Shown in pieces: positions 24,781-31,847 of a DNA stretch of 36,087 nt. Location of the stretch: contig AP018273.1 in assembly GCA_003994795.1 (NCBI GenBank), positions 1 through 36,087 on the forward strand. Direction: 5' to 3'. Source of the stretch: Cylindrospermum sp. NIES-4074. Its GTDB lineage: Bacteria; Cyanobacteriota; Cyanobacteriia; Cyanobacteriales; Nostocaceae. Each line of letters starts with the position of its first letter. Position 1 is the stretch's first letter. The translations under genes and the position numbers were made by a program. The notes below the pieces were generated by a model. It was given only the letters and a program-made list of their open reading frames with translations. It ran no database searches and had not been told where the DNA came from.

Positions 24781-25080
24781 ATGGTATTAAAAAGCCAAAT
24801 TCAATGGATTTTGAGCAATTTATTACCTACTAATCTTAGTAATTACGTAAATATAACGAAATTTATGTGTAGATTTTTACTTACAAAGCCAAAAATTTAT
24901 CTGTTTATACTTAAGGCTATATTTCTACTAGGAACAATCAGAGTAGGGTTTAAATTGCTACTTTTTCAGCAAATGCGTGGTCTTTTGGCAAAGATTGCAC
25001 AGCCAAGGGCTAAGTTGCAGAGAGCAGATGAAGCTTCTGTCAACAAATTTGCTTGGGCTGTGACAGTAGCAAGCAGATAA
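24781..25080 (+). pseudogene. Truncated lasso B2 protease fragment
   Basis: The 99-residue frame aligns with the N-terminal half of the intact B2 protein downstream. RFLLTKPKIYLFILKAIFLL matches FLRLTSHEQKLLINTFVLL, and FQQMRGLL matches FQTLRKLL. It ends at VNKFAWAVTVASR and a TAA, just before the point where B2 proteins carry the catalytic Cys. Cys, His and Asp are all absent. About 29 residues precede the part that aligns. It seems to be left from a duplication of B2, or from an older cluster. A role as a separate substrate-holding subunit cannot be excluded, because the frame is intact to the stop. Confidence 0.65.
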
Positions 25081-25109
25081 AAATTAAGTAATTTTCTGAC
25101 TTTACGAGT

Positions 25110-25415
25110 ATGAATTTAAATTGCACTATTTCAAAATCTTCGGTTGTAGTGGCGGCTAAGGAACAGATATCTTCTGATCTAGACGGAGAGACTGTCATCC
25201 TTGATACAAAAGCAGGGGTTTACTATGGACTGAATTCTGTAGGCGCTAGTATCTGGAATCTCATCCAGCAACCCAAAACTTTCGCCGAAATTCAAAGTAC
25301 CATTTTGGCGAAGTATGAGGTGGAATCTGACCAATGCGAGAATGACATCCTCACATTACTTCAGGAACTAGCGAAAGAAGGATTAATTGAGGTGAAAGAT
25401 GAAGCAGTTGCTTAA
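25110..25415 (+). CDS. Lasso RiPP recognition protein B1 (PqqD-like)
   Basis: This 101-residue PqqD-like protein is a RiPP recognition element. The fold is visible as GETVILDTKAGVYYGLNSVG, then ASIWNLIQ and a C-terminal winged helix ending KEGLIEV. In lasso biosynthesis B1 binds the leader, chiefly the YxxPxLxxxG motif, and hands the precursor to the B2 protease. Both precursors here carry exactly that motif (YEQPSLKKYG). Its stop lies 17 bp inside the B2 gene, so the two are translationally coupled. The ribosome site is weak. Confidence 0.9.
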   Translation: MNLNCTISKSSVVVAAKEQISSDLDGETVILDTKAGVYYGLNSVGASIWNLIQQPKTFAEIQSTILAKYEVESDQCENDILTLLQELAKEGLIEVKDEAVA

Positions 25416-25845
25416 GTTTCTGCGCCTCACCTCTCATGAGCAAAAACTTCTCATCAACACTTTTGTCTTATTAGGATTAGTCAAATTATGTCTATTGTTG
25501 TTGCCATTTCAGACTTTGAGGAAACTGCTAGTAACTATCAGTAAAATGCAGCCAACAGGAGTACAACCATTTTCCCCCTCTATAGACCAAATTGTTGAGG
25601 CGGTGAATCGCAGCAGTCGTTATACGCTTGGTGGTGCAAAGTGTCTGGCGCGTGCTTTAACGACACAGATAGTAATGAGTCGGCACGGTTACACATCTGA
25701 ACTTCGTATTGGTATTGCTAAAGGAGAAGGAGGGCAGTTTGAGGCTCATGCTTGGGTAGAAGTTGGAGAACAGATTGTTATTGGTCAATTGAGAGACCTT
25801 ACAAGGTATACCCCAATGCCGTCTTTTGAAGGAAGCAGATTATGA
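25399..25845 (+). CDS. Lasso leader peptidase B2 (transglutaminase-like)
   Basis: The 148-residue protein has a short hydrophobic N-terminal segment (about 15-40), then the transglutaminase-like protease core with Cys82 (GGAKCLARAL), His117 (AHAWVE) and Asp133 (LRDLTRY). It removes the leader so that the freed core N-terminus can be cyclised. Length and triad are normal for B2. It overlaps B1. It is the working copy; a truncated relative lies upstream. Because leader cleavage is usually at Thr-x, the Thr-Leu and Thr-Phe in the two precursors are the expected sites. Confidence 0.9.
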   Translation: MKQLLKFLRLTSHEQKLLINTFVLLGLVKLCLLLLPFQTLRKLLVTISKMQPTGVQPFSPSIDQIVEAVNRSSRYTLGGAKCLARALTTQIVMSRHGYTSELRIGIAKGEGGQFEAHAWVEVGEQIVIGQLRDLTRYTPMPSFEGSRL

Positions 25846-25993
25846 AACGTATTAAGGATTTAAGAATTGAATCTAACTAAGCCTGACGAACTTAGAAGAT
25901 TTATCTTTATGCACCTTCTGCAATTGCCATTGAGTTTTCGGTTCTAAAATGTAAATTCCCCCTGATTCAACTCTGACGAGAGTGATATAAACG

Positions 25994-26632
25994 ATGCGGC
26001 TGAGTCAACCCCAAAAACCTAAATGGAATAAGCGCGCTATTTGGGAAGGTTCTTTACTTTCTTACCTGTCTTTAGTGGGACTATGGATACTGGCCAATAT
26101 TTACAGCGAGTTTCTAGAGGAGTTTTCTTTCTGGTTAGAAACTGGCTTTGCAATTGCTCAGTGGTTAGTATTACGGCGTTATCTACGATCGATAGGGGGA
26201 TGGATACTCGTCAGTGTAGGGGGTTGGGTAATAGCTTTTCTTCTCATTCACGTAGTTGATGTTGGGCAATGGATTGTAGTCCTATTCCCAAAAGGGCAAT
26301 TGGCCATAGGAGGAGAGTCTGTACAGATACAGGCTCTTTGGACTCGTTCTACTATTAGGCTCCTAGAATGGACAATCATTGGCTTGTGCCAATGGTTAGT
26401 GCTGCGGCGTCACGTTGACCATTCAAGCTGGTGGATACTCGCTAGCGCATTGGGGGGAGCAGTTAAAGGCCCTCTGGAATACATTGTCGGGTTGACAGCG
26501 GAGAATGCATTCAAACCAAATGTAGCAAGTTACTTCGCAGCTATTTCTGGTGCGCTTGGCTATGGGATAGTCACCAGTATTGCGCTGGTATGGCTATTGA
26601 GAGAGTGGATTCAATATCGTTCTATGCGTTAG
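25994..26632 (+). CDS. Polytopic membrane protein inside the lasso operon
   Basis: The 212-residue protein has about six hydrophobic segments and an internal duplication: QWLVLRRYLRSIGGWIL (56-72) and QWLVLRRHVDHSSWWIL (133-149). The QWLVLRR signature belongs to a cyanobacterial membrane protein family of unknown function. It lies 148 bp after B2 and 13 bp before the cyclase gene, so it is probably co-transcribed. It is not a standard lasso protein. Immunity or help in export is a guess from position only. Confidence 0.75.
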   Translation: MRLSQPQKPKWNKRAIWEGSLLSYLSLVGLWILANIYSEFLEEFSFWLETGFAIAQWLVLRRYLRSIGGWILVSVGGWVIAFLLIHVVDVGQWIVVLFPKGQLAIGGESVQIQALWTRSTIRLLEWTIIGLCQWLVLRRHVDHSSWWILASALGGAVKGPLEYIVGLTAENAFKPNVASYFAAISGALGYGIVTSIALVWLLREWIQYRSMR

Positions 26633-26645
26633 AGGAGGTTAAGGA

Positions 26646-28685
26646 GTGAGTGGTATTGCCGGGATTTACAATCTTGATGGTAGTCCAGTAAAGCGTGAAC
26701 ATCTCGGACGCATGGTAGATATTTTGGCTCACCGGGGGCCAGATGGAGCAGATATTTGGTGTGAAGGTTCTGTTGGTTTGGGACATCGTATGCTCTGGAC
26801 TACACCGGAATCTTTGCTAGAGAAACTACCTCTGGTTGACCGGACTGGTAATCTGGTGATGACGGCAGATGCTCGGATTGATAACCGAGATGAACTCATT
26901 TCTGCATTAAGTCTTCATGACCGTCCAGCAGAGAAAATTACCGATTGTGAGTTAATTTTGGCTGCTTATGAAAAGTGGGGTAAGCAATGTCCAGAAAAGT
27001 TGATAGGCGACTTTGCCTTTGCTATCTGGGATCAGCGAAATCAGGTGCTGTTTTGCGCTAGAGATCATATGGGGGTAAAGCCTTTTTATTATTACCATCA
27101 CCCTGGGAAATTCTTTGCTTTTGCTTCCGAAATTAAAGGTCTTTTATGTTTAGAAGCAGTACCCCGTAAGATTAACGCAGCGAAAGTTGGTATTTTTCTC
27201 TGTCAGTTAAGTGGGTTCGCCGAATTGAAGCCAGAGACTTTTTATCAAGATATCCTCCGACTCCCTCCGGCTCACTGGATGGAGTTAAGTGAGAGGGGAT
27301 TGGAATGCAAATCTTATTGGGATTTGGATGCAGAAGCTAAGAAAATCCAACAGGTGTTGAAGTCTGACAGTGATTATGTAGAGGCTTTTCGGGAACGGTT
27401 TACAGAGGCTATAGCTTGTCGTTTACGCAGTATTTACCCAATTACATCTACCCTGAGTGGTGGTTTGGATTCTTCTTCTGTCAGCTGTGTGGCGCGGAAT
27501 CTTTTAAGACAACAAAATCCTGAAGCTGAGTTGCTGACGATTTACGCTGACTGTGGTGTACCTTCGACTGATGAAAAAACTTATGTCAATACTGTGCTGG
27601 CGCAGGGTGGGTTTAAACATTATATTGGTCAAGTCAGTAGTCCAATTAGTTCTGCTCAAACAGTAACTCCTTGGTTAGACCAACCTGTGCAAATGCCAAC
27701 GCCAGCAATGCTTTTGACGATTGTACAGTCAGTTCATCAACAAGGTGCAAGAGTAATTTTGACTGGTCATGATGGAGATACGATTGTTTCTCACGGTCAA
27801 GATTATCCCAACGAGTTAATTGAGTTAAGAGAGTGGCAGCATTTAAAAAAGATTGTGGACGCTGGTTTTGGTTATACAAAAGATGCAAATGATGCTGCTG
27901 ATTTAGAAAAGAAGATAAAATTGGAATTATATAAATATTTTTTGCCTTATTTAAAAGAATTAATCAAAAACTTTAAAATAAAAAAATATATTCAAGCTTG
28001 TTATGGAGCGTTTCGTAACTGGTCTTTTTCACCTCGAAATATGGTAGGTTTATTAGGTAAGAGTATTTACCAAAACCTCCGTTGGGTGAAATGGCGAGCG
28101 CATAATTCATTTATTAATGCTAATTTTGCTCGTCAGATAAATTTAGGTCAGTTATTGCAAGCAGAAGTTGATTATCAATTTGCTTACTTACCATCAGAGT
28201 ATTTGAATCATTATCGCGGGATAACATCAGGTAATTTGCTAGAAGGTACTGAGCAAATTGACGCGATTAGTTCAGCTTTGGCAATAGAATCTCGTCATCC
28301 TTTTTTGGATAAAAGACTAGTTGAATTGTGTTTGGCAGCACCAGCACATTTAAAGTTTTGCAATGGATTTGGACGGGGTGTAATGCGTCGGGCTATGAAG
28401 GATATATTGCCTGAAGAAGTTCGTCGTCGCGGAAGTAAGGTAGATTTTTATGGGTTTATTGTGCCAGGGATGGAGACTGATGAACGGAATTTGATTGATG
28501 ATTTTTTTTTGGCAAAAGATTCAAATTTATCCCAATATTTAGATACCAATGCTTTATATCAAGAGTACCAAGACTTTTCAAACTCTGCAACTCGCTGGTT
28601 GCAGAGGAGGCGTAGGGCGAGGATAATTGCTTGTGCAATGTTCTTGTCGGTGTGGTTACGTGATTTATCTAATTTAGGAGAATAA
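26646..28685 (+). CDS. Lasso cyclase C (asparagine-synthetase-like)
   Basis: The 679-residue protein starts at GTG 26646, with AGGAGG and AAGGAG just upstream. An N-terminal glutaminase-like domain (about 1-200, with HRGPDG and GHRML) has Ser2 in place of the catalytic Cys (MSGIAGI), so it cannot release ammonia from glutamine; this is expected, because the cyclase uses the core's own amino terminus. The synthetase domain follows with the pyrophosphate loop SGGLDSSS (271-278), adenylating the side chain of Asp/Glu 7-9 and closing the macrolactam. Lasso cyclases of this large size are usual in cyanobacteria. It ends 2 bp before precursor 1. No breaks are seen. Confidence 0.9.
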   Translation: MSGIAGIYNLDGSPVKREHLGRMVDILAHRGPDGADIWCEGSVGLGHRMLWTTPESLLEKLPLVDRTGNLVMTADARIDNRDELISALSLHDRPAEKITDCELILAAYEKWGKQCPEKLIGDFAFAIWDQRNQVLFCARDHMGVKPFYYYHHPGKFFAFASEIKGLLCLEAVPRKINAAKVGIFLCQLSGFAELKPETFYQDILRLPPAHWMELSERGLECKSYWDLDAEAKKIQQVLKSDSDYVEAFRERFTEAIACRLRSIYPITSTLSGGLDSSSVSCVARNLLRQQNPEAELLTIYADCGVPSTDEKTYVNTVLAQGGFKHYIGQVSSPISSAQTVTPWLDQPVQMPTPAMLLTIVQSVHQQGARVILTGHDGDTIVSHGQDYPNELIELREWQHLKKIVDAGFGYTKDANDAADLEKKIKLELYKYFLPYLKELIKNFKIKKYIQACYGAFRNWSFSPRNMVGLLGKSIYQNLRWVKWRAHNSFINANFARQINLGQLLQAEVDYQFAYLPSEYLNHYRGITSGNLLEGTEQIDAISSALAIESRHPFLDKRLVELCLAAPAHLKFCNGFGRGVMRRAMKDILPEEVRRRGSKVDFYGFIVPGMETDERNLIDDFFLAKDSNLSQYLDTNALYQEYQDFSNSATRWLQRRRRARIIACAMFLSVWLRDLSNLGE

Positions 28686-28687
28686 AA

Positions 28688-28882
28688 ATGGAATTCAACA
28701 CAGAAAATCAAACGGTAAAATTTTCTTATGAACAACCAAGTCTCAAAAAATATGGAACCATGAAAAAGATGACACTTGCCAATTCTGGTAGCTTTGGAGG
28801 CCCTAGCGGAGGAGGATCTGATCAGGGGCCGGACAGCAGTACAAATCCTGGAATAGATCCAAGCGGTGATGTTGAGAGATAG
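28688..28882 (+). CDS. Lasso-type precursor peptide 1, ring residue missing
   Basis: This 64-residue peptide has AGGAGA 5 bases before its ATG, right behind the cyclase. The leader holds the recognition motif YEQPSLKKYG (14-23) and the expected cleavage TMKKMTL/ANSG after Thr29-Leu30. The core would be 34 residues, beginning ANSGSFGGPS, Gly/Ser-rich and ending GDVER. Lasso rings need Asp or Glu at core 7-9; here these are Gly, Gly, Pro. By alignment with precursor 2, core position 8 is GGC (Gly) in place of GAC (Asp), a one-base change. The next Asp is at position 15. It may be an inactivated gene, a different product, or processed elsewhere: a start at GGPSGGGSD would give a 9-residue ring but lacks the -2 Thr. 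Confidence 0.75.
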   Translation: MEFNTENQTVKFSYEQPSLKKYGTMKKMTLANSGSFGGPSGGGSDQGPDSSTNPGIDPSGDVER

Positions 28883-28904
28883 AGATAGTTCACTCGCCTT
28901 TAAT

Positions 28905-28981
28905 CGTAGGTTGGGTAGAGCGATAGCGAAACCCAACAAAGTTTCGATGATGTTGGGTTTTGTCCCTCAACCCAATCTACG
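28905..28981. repeat. Cyanobacterial TAGGTTGGGT palindromic repeat
   Basis: CGTAGGTTGGGT (28905-28916) is inverted as ACCCAATCTACG (28970-28981) with one mismatch, and an inner ACCCAAC/GTTGGGT pair sits at 28931-28937/28952-28958. This nested hairpin is a common intergenic repeat of cyanobacterial chromosomes. Between precursor 1 and the kinase it may protect or end the upstream mRNA. Confidence 0.75.
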
Positions 28982-29011
28982 CCTGAAAAAAAGAAAAATG
29001 TAGCTATTATC

Positions 29012-29956
29012 ATGTCCTTTTACAAAGCCTATGATTTAAATATTCGCTCTGATTTTCCTCTTCCTGAATTATTACAAGGAGAAAAGAAAACAGATATTTA
29101 CATCCAGAAAGGCAAGATAAACCCACCCCAATTAGAACCAACATCAATTCAACGCCAAGAAATTGAAGCTCTCTTCGGGGGTAACACAAATGAAGCCTAC
29201 ATAAAATGGCCAGGAGTCGCAACACTCTTAGCTAAAGATGGTAATACCCTCATCGTTGACCCCGACTCTGATAACATTGACCCACAATTATTAAACCTGT
29301 ACATATTGAGCGAAGCCTTAGGCTTAATCCTTTACCAAAGAGGCTTATTTCTCCTCCATGCAAGTGCAGTCAAAATAAGTGAACAGGTTGTCATCTTTGC
29401 TGGGTGTCCTGGTGCTGGTAAATCTACAACTGCTGCTGCATTTGCTCAGTGCGGCTATACAGTTTTAGGTGATGATATGGTCGCTATCTCCTTTAATGCA
29501 ACAGGTGAAGCAATGGTTTATCCTGCTTTTCCACAGATCAAAATCTGGCCTGCGACAGTCAAAGGGCTTGGTTATAACCAATCAAATTTACCACCTTTGT
29601 TCTCAGGTTCAAAAAAACGTGTCATTCAAAGCAAAGAAAACTTCCCTGATAAACCATTCCCTCTGACTCACATTTTTATTGTGGAAGATGGAGCAGAATT
29701 TAAGATTACTAAAATGTTAGGGACTGAGGCTTTTCTTCCTCTTGCACGTTTCTTTCCCTTGCCAAGCGGACTTTTGGAAGGTGTAGCGCGTGAGCAGCAT
29801 TTTCAGCAGTGTATTCAATTAGCTAATCAAGCCGATATCTGGAAGCTGGAGAATCCTAAAGATTTCAGAATGCTGAAACAGTTAATTACTTGGGTTGAAC
29901 AGAAGGTAGGAAAAGAAGATGAGCGTCAATTGGAATTGACGCAATCTTTGATTTAA
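29012..29956 (+). CDS. HPr-kinase-like lasso kinase
   Basis: The 314-residue protein has the HPr kinase/phosphorylase-like pattern: LLHASAVK (114-121), Walker A GCPGAGKST (131-139) and the following GDDMVAI (153-159). It lacks the phosphorylase domains of true HprK. Homologues in lasso clusters phosphorylate the peptide, in studied cases (paeninodin type) at a C-terminal Ser. Neither precursor here ends in Ser (…DVER and …NNDR), so the target must be another residue or a trimmed product. It lies between the two precursors. The start at ATG 29012 has a poor ribosome site. Confidence 0.8.
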   Translation: MSFYKAYDLNIRSDFPLPELLQGEKKTDIYIQKGKINPPQLEPTSIQRQEIEALFGGNTNEAYIKWPGVATLLAKDGNTLIVDPDSDNIDPQLLNLYILSEALGLILYQRGLFLLHASAVKISEQVVIFAGCPGAGKSTTAAAFAQCGYTVLGDDMVAISFNATGEAMVYPAFPQIKIWPATVKGLGYNQSNLPPLFSGSKKRVIQSKENFPDKPFPLTHIFIVEDGAEFKITKMLGTEAFLPLARFFPLPSGLLEGVAREQHFQQCIQLANQADIWKLENPKDFRMLKQLITWVEQKVGKEDERQLELTQSLI

Positions 29957-29993
29957 ATTTAGGTCAATATAATTCAAACAAAGGGAGAATTCA

Positions 29994-30233
29994 ATGGTAA
30001 AACTATCATATGAGCAACCAAGCCTTAAGAAATACGGAACTATGAAAGAGTTAACATTTTCTTCAAGTGGAAGTACTGGGGATACTTTTGGCGCAGGTAA
30101 TAGTCCCCCAAGAGGCGGAGATCCAAAACCATTTACACACAATAATGCTAACTCTTCAGGTGCAATTAATAGTGACGCGGGTACTCAAAACCCAAGAGAT
30201 CCTGTTGCAGTTATTAGAAATAATGACAGATAA
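29994..30233 (+). CDS. Lasso precursor peptide 2
   Basis: The 79-residue peptide has a GGGAGA ribosome site 6 bases upstream. The leader (1-22) carries YEQPSLKKYG and ends TMKELTF, with Thr at -2. The core would start Ser-Ser-Ser-Gly-Ser-Thr-Gly-Asp, so an 8-residue ring Ser1-Asp8 is predicted. The remaining tail is very long (49 residues; known lasso cores are mostly 15-30), is rich in Asn, Gly, Pro, Asp and Ser, and ends in NNDR. Further trimming or a large tail is possible. The leader is almost identical to that of precursor 1, so both should be recognised by the same B1/B2. Confidence 0.85.
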   Translation: MVKLSYEQPSLKKYGTMKELTFSSSGSTGDTFGAGNSPPRGGDPKPFTHNNANSSGAINSDAGTQNPRDPVAVIRNNDR

Positions 30234-30647
30234 TTAGTAAGTCAGTAAGGGTGTGCGAGGCTCAAATAATTTATTATAAATCCCGGAAGTATTGAGTGAA
30301 ATTTGAGAAAAATAACCCAATTATTCTATTGCAACATTTTAGCCTTGCCATGCCAGTAGTAGCGCAACCGGACTAATTTGGTGCATGAAAAATAGTAGCA
30401 ATCTTTTTTTCTCTGTGTTCTCTGCGCCTGGAGTGGTTTTTTAATGCATTATTTTAGTGCGGTCGTGCTAGTAGGATGCTTTACGCTGCGCTGTAACGAA
30501 CCGTTTATCGTTTATATCGGTACGTTACAGCCAAAATATTTATCGTCACTATCTTTAGTCATCTTGTGCCGTAGTAAACCCCCACTGTTGATTATAAATA
30601 GCCTCTGACAAACGAGAGTTAATTAATAATTTTTTTGAATAAGAAAA
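30234..30647. other. 414 bp spacer after precursor 2
   Basis: I see no gene. It contains a 13-bp inverted repeat with one mismatch (CTGTAACGAACCG 30491-30503, CGGTACGTTACAG 30518-30530) inside a repeat-rich stretch typical of cyanobacterial intergenic DNA. It probably separates the precursor transcript from the oxygenase-exporter operon. Confidence 0.55.
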
Positions 30648-31847
30648 ATGAATATAAACTACAAATTTACAAGCTTACTTGCCCCCTATTCTCTTGAAGA
30701 ATTCTTTCAAGCTTATTATGAAAAACAGTATTTATATATCTCTAGGATTAAACCAAATTATTATGATGCCATACTGAATGTAGATGATATTGATTTATTC
30801 TTCCAAAATAAAAATATACCCAACTCTCATCTGCGGGTCGTCAATAAAGGCGATGAACTAGCAGCTTATAAATGGTCAAACAGAAACTCATCGATTGTTA
30901 ACAATGACACGCTGTTTACTTTATTCAATCAAGGGCATACCTTAATTATCAATGGAGGAGATAGGTCAATTCTTAAACTAATTAATTATTGCAGTGATCT
31001 AGAACACGAACTTCAAATCAGATTACAATTCAACATTTACATCACACCACACAACGCCCAAGGTTTTGCTCCTCACTACGACGACCACGATGTTTTCATT
31101 CTCCAAACCACAGGAACGAAAATTTGGCGCTTATACAACACACCTGTAGAACTTCCTTCGCAAAAATTACCCCATCATAAATACAAAGATAAATACGAAT
31201 TAGGCAAACCAACATTTGAAGCCGAACTCAAACCAGGGGATTTGTTGTATATTCCCAGAGGCTTGGTACATGACGCTATCACTACTGATAGTGCATCAGT
31301 TCATATTACCTTGGGTTTACATCCCAACTACTACTTTGAACTTTTGCAAGAACTAGCTGACTTAGCTGAAGAAAAACCTGAATTCCGCAAAGCTGTACCA
31401 AATGCTTTAACCAGCGAATATCGCCAGCAGGAATTTAAACAAGAGTTTCACAATCTGATTCAGAGTTTAATGGATAAATTGAACGTTGATGAGCTACGGT
31501 CAAGAAAATTTGACCAATACATCGCCAGTAAACGCTCAGAAGACCAAAACCGCTTTAAAGACTCCATTCAAATTAACAAACTCAATTTAAATTCAGTCCT
31601 CTCTAGAAGAGAAAATATTCTGTTCAAAATTGATAAAGACAACGAAAAAATATATGTCAACTTCTACGGTAAAAAACTAGAGTTTCCTTTGTTCATCTCA
31701 CACTCAATTAAGACATTGTTGCAATCAGAATCATTCGCTGTCAAAGATATTGGTGGCTTAATTACTGATGAAGGCAAAATTGACCTAGCAACAAAATTCA
31801 TCCAAGAAGGATTCCTCACCATCAATCGCCTCAATGCTGAAAATTAA
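30648..31847 (+). CDS. JmjC/cupin-type iron oxygenase in the lasso cluster
   Basis: This 399-residue cupin_4/JmjC-like protein is of the ribosomal-oxygenase type. Iron ligands are His143-Tyr-Asp145 (APHYDDHDVF) and probably His208 (IPRGLVHDA); FILQTTGTKIWRLY matches the strand after the HxD in NO66/RoxA proteins. Such enzymes hydroxylate side chains (His, Arg, Asp, Asn) of peptides with 2-oxoglutarate and O2. A C-terminal region (about 235-399) resembles the dimer and winged-helix parts of that family. It overlaps the exporter gene by 14 bp, so a tailoring role on the lasso peptide is likely by context. The Asp- and Asn-rich precursor 2 is a reasonable substrate. Confidence 0.8.
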   Translation: MNINYKFTSLLAPYSLEEFFQAYYEKQYLYISRIKPNYYDAILNVDDIDLFFQNKNIPNSHLRVVNKGDELAAYKWSNRNSSIVNNDTLFTLFNQGHTLIINGGDRSILKLINYCSDLEHELQIRLQFNIYITPHNAQGFAPHYDDHDVFILQTTGTKIWRLYNTPVELPSQKLPHHKYKDKYELGKPTFEAELKPGDLLYIPRGLVHDAITTDSASVHITLGLHPNYYFELLQELADLAEEKPEFRKAVPNALTSEYRQQEFKQEFHNLIQSLMDKLNVDELRSRKFDQYIASKRSEDQNRFKDSIQINKLNLNSVLSRRENILFKIDKDNEKIYVNFYGKKLEFPLFISHSIKTLLQSESFAVKDIGGLITDEGKIDLATKFIQEGFLTINRLNAEN

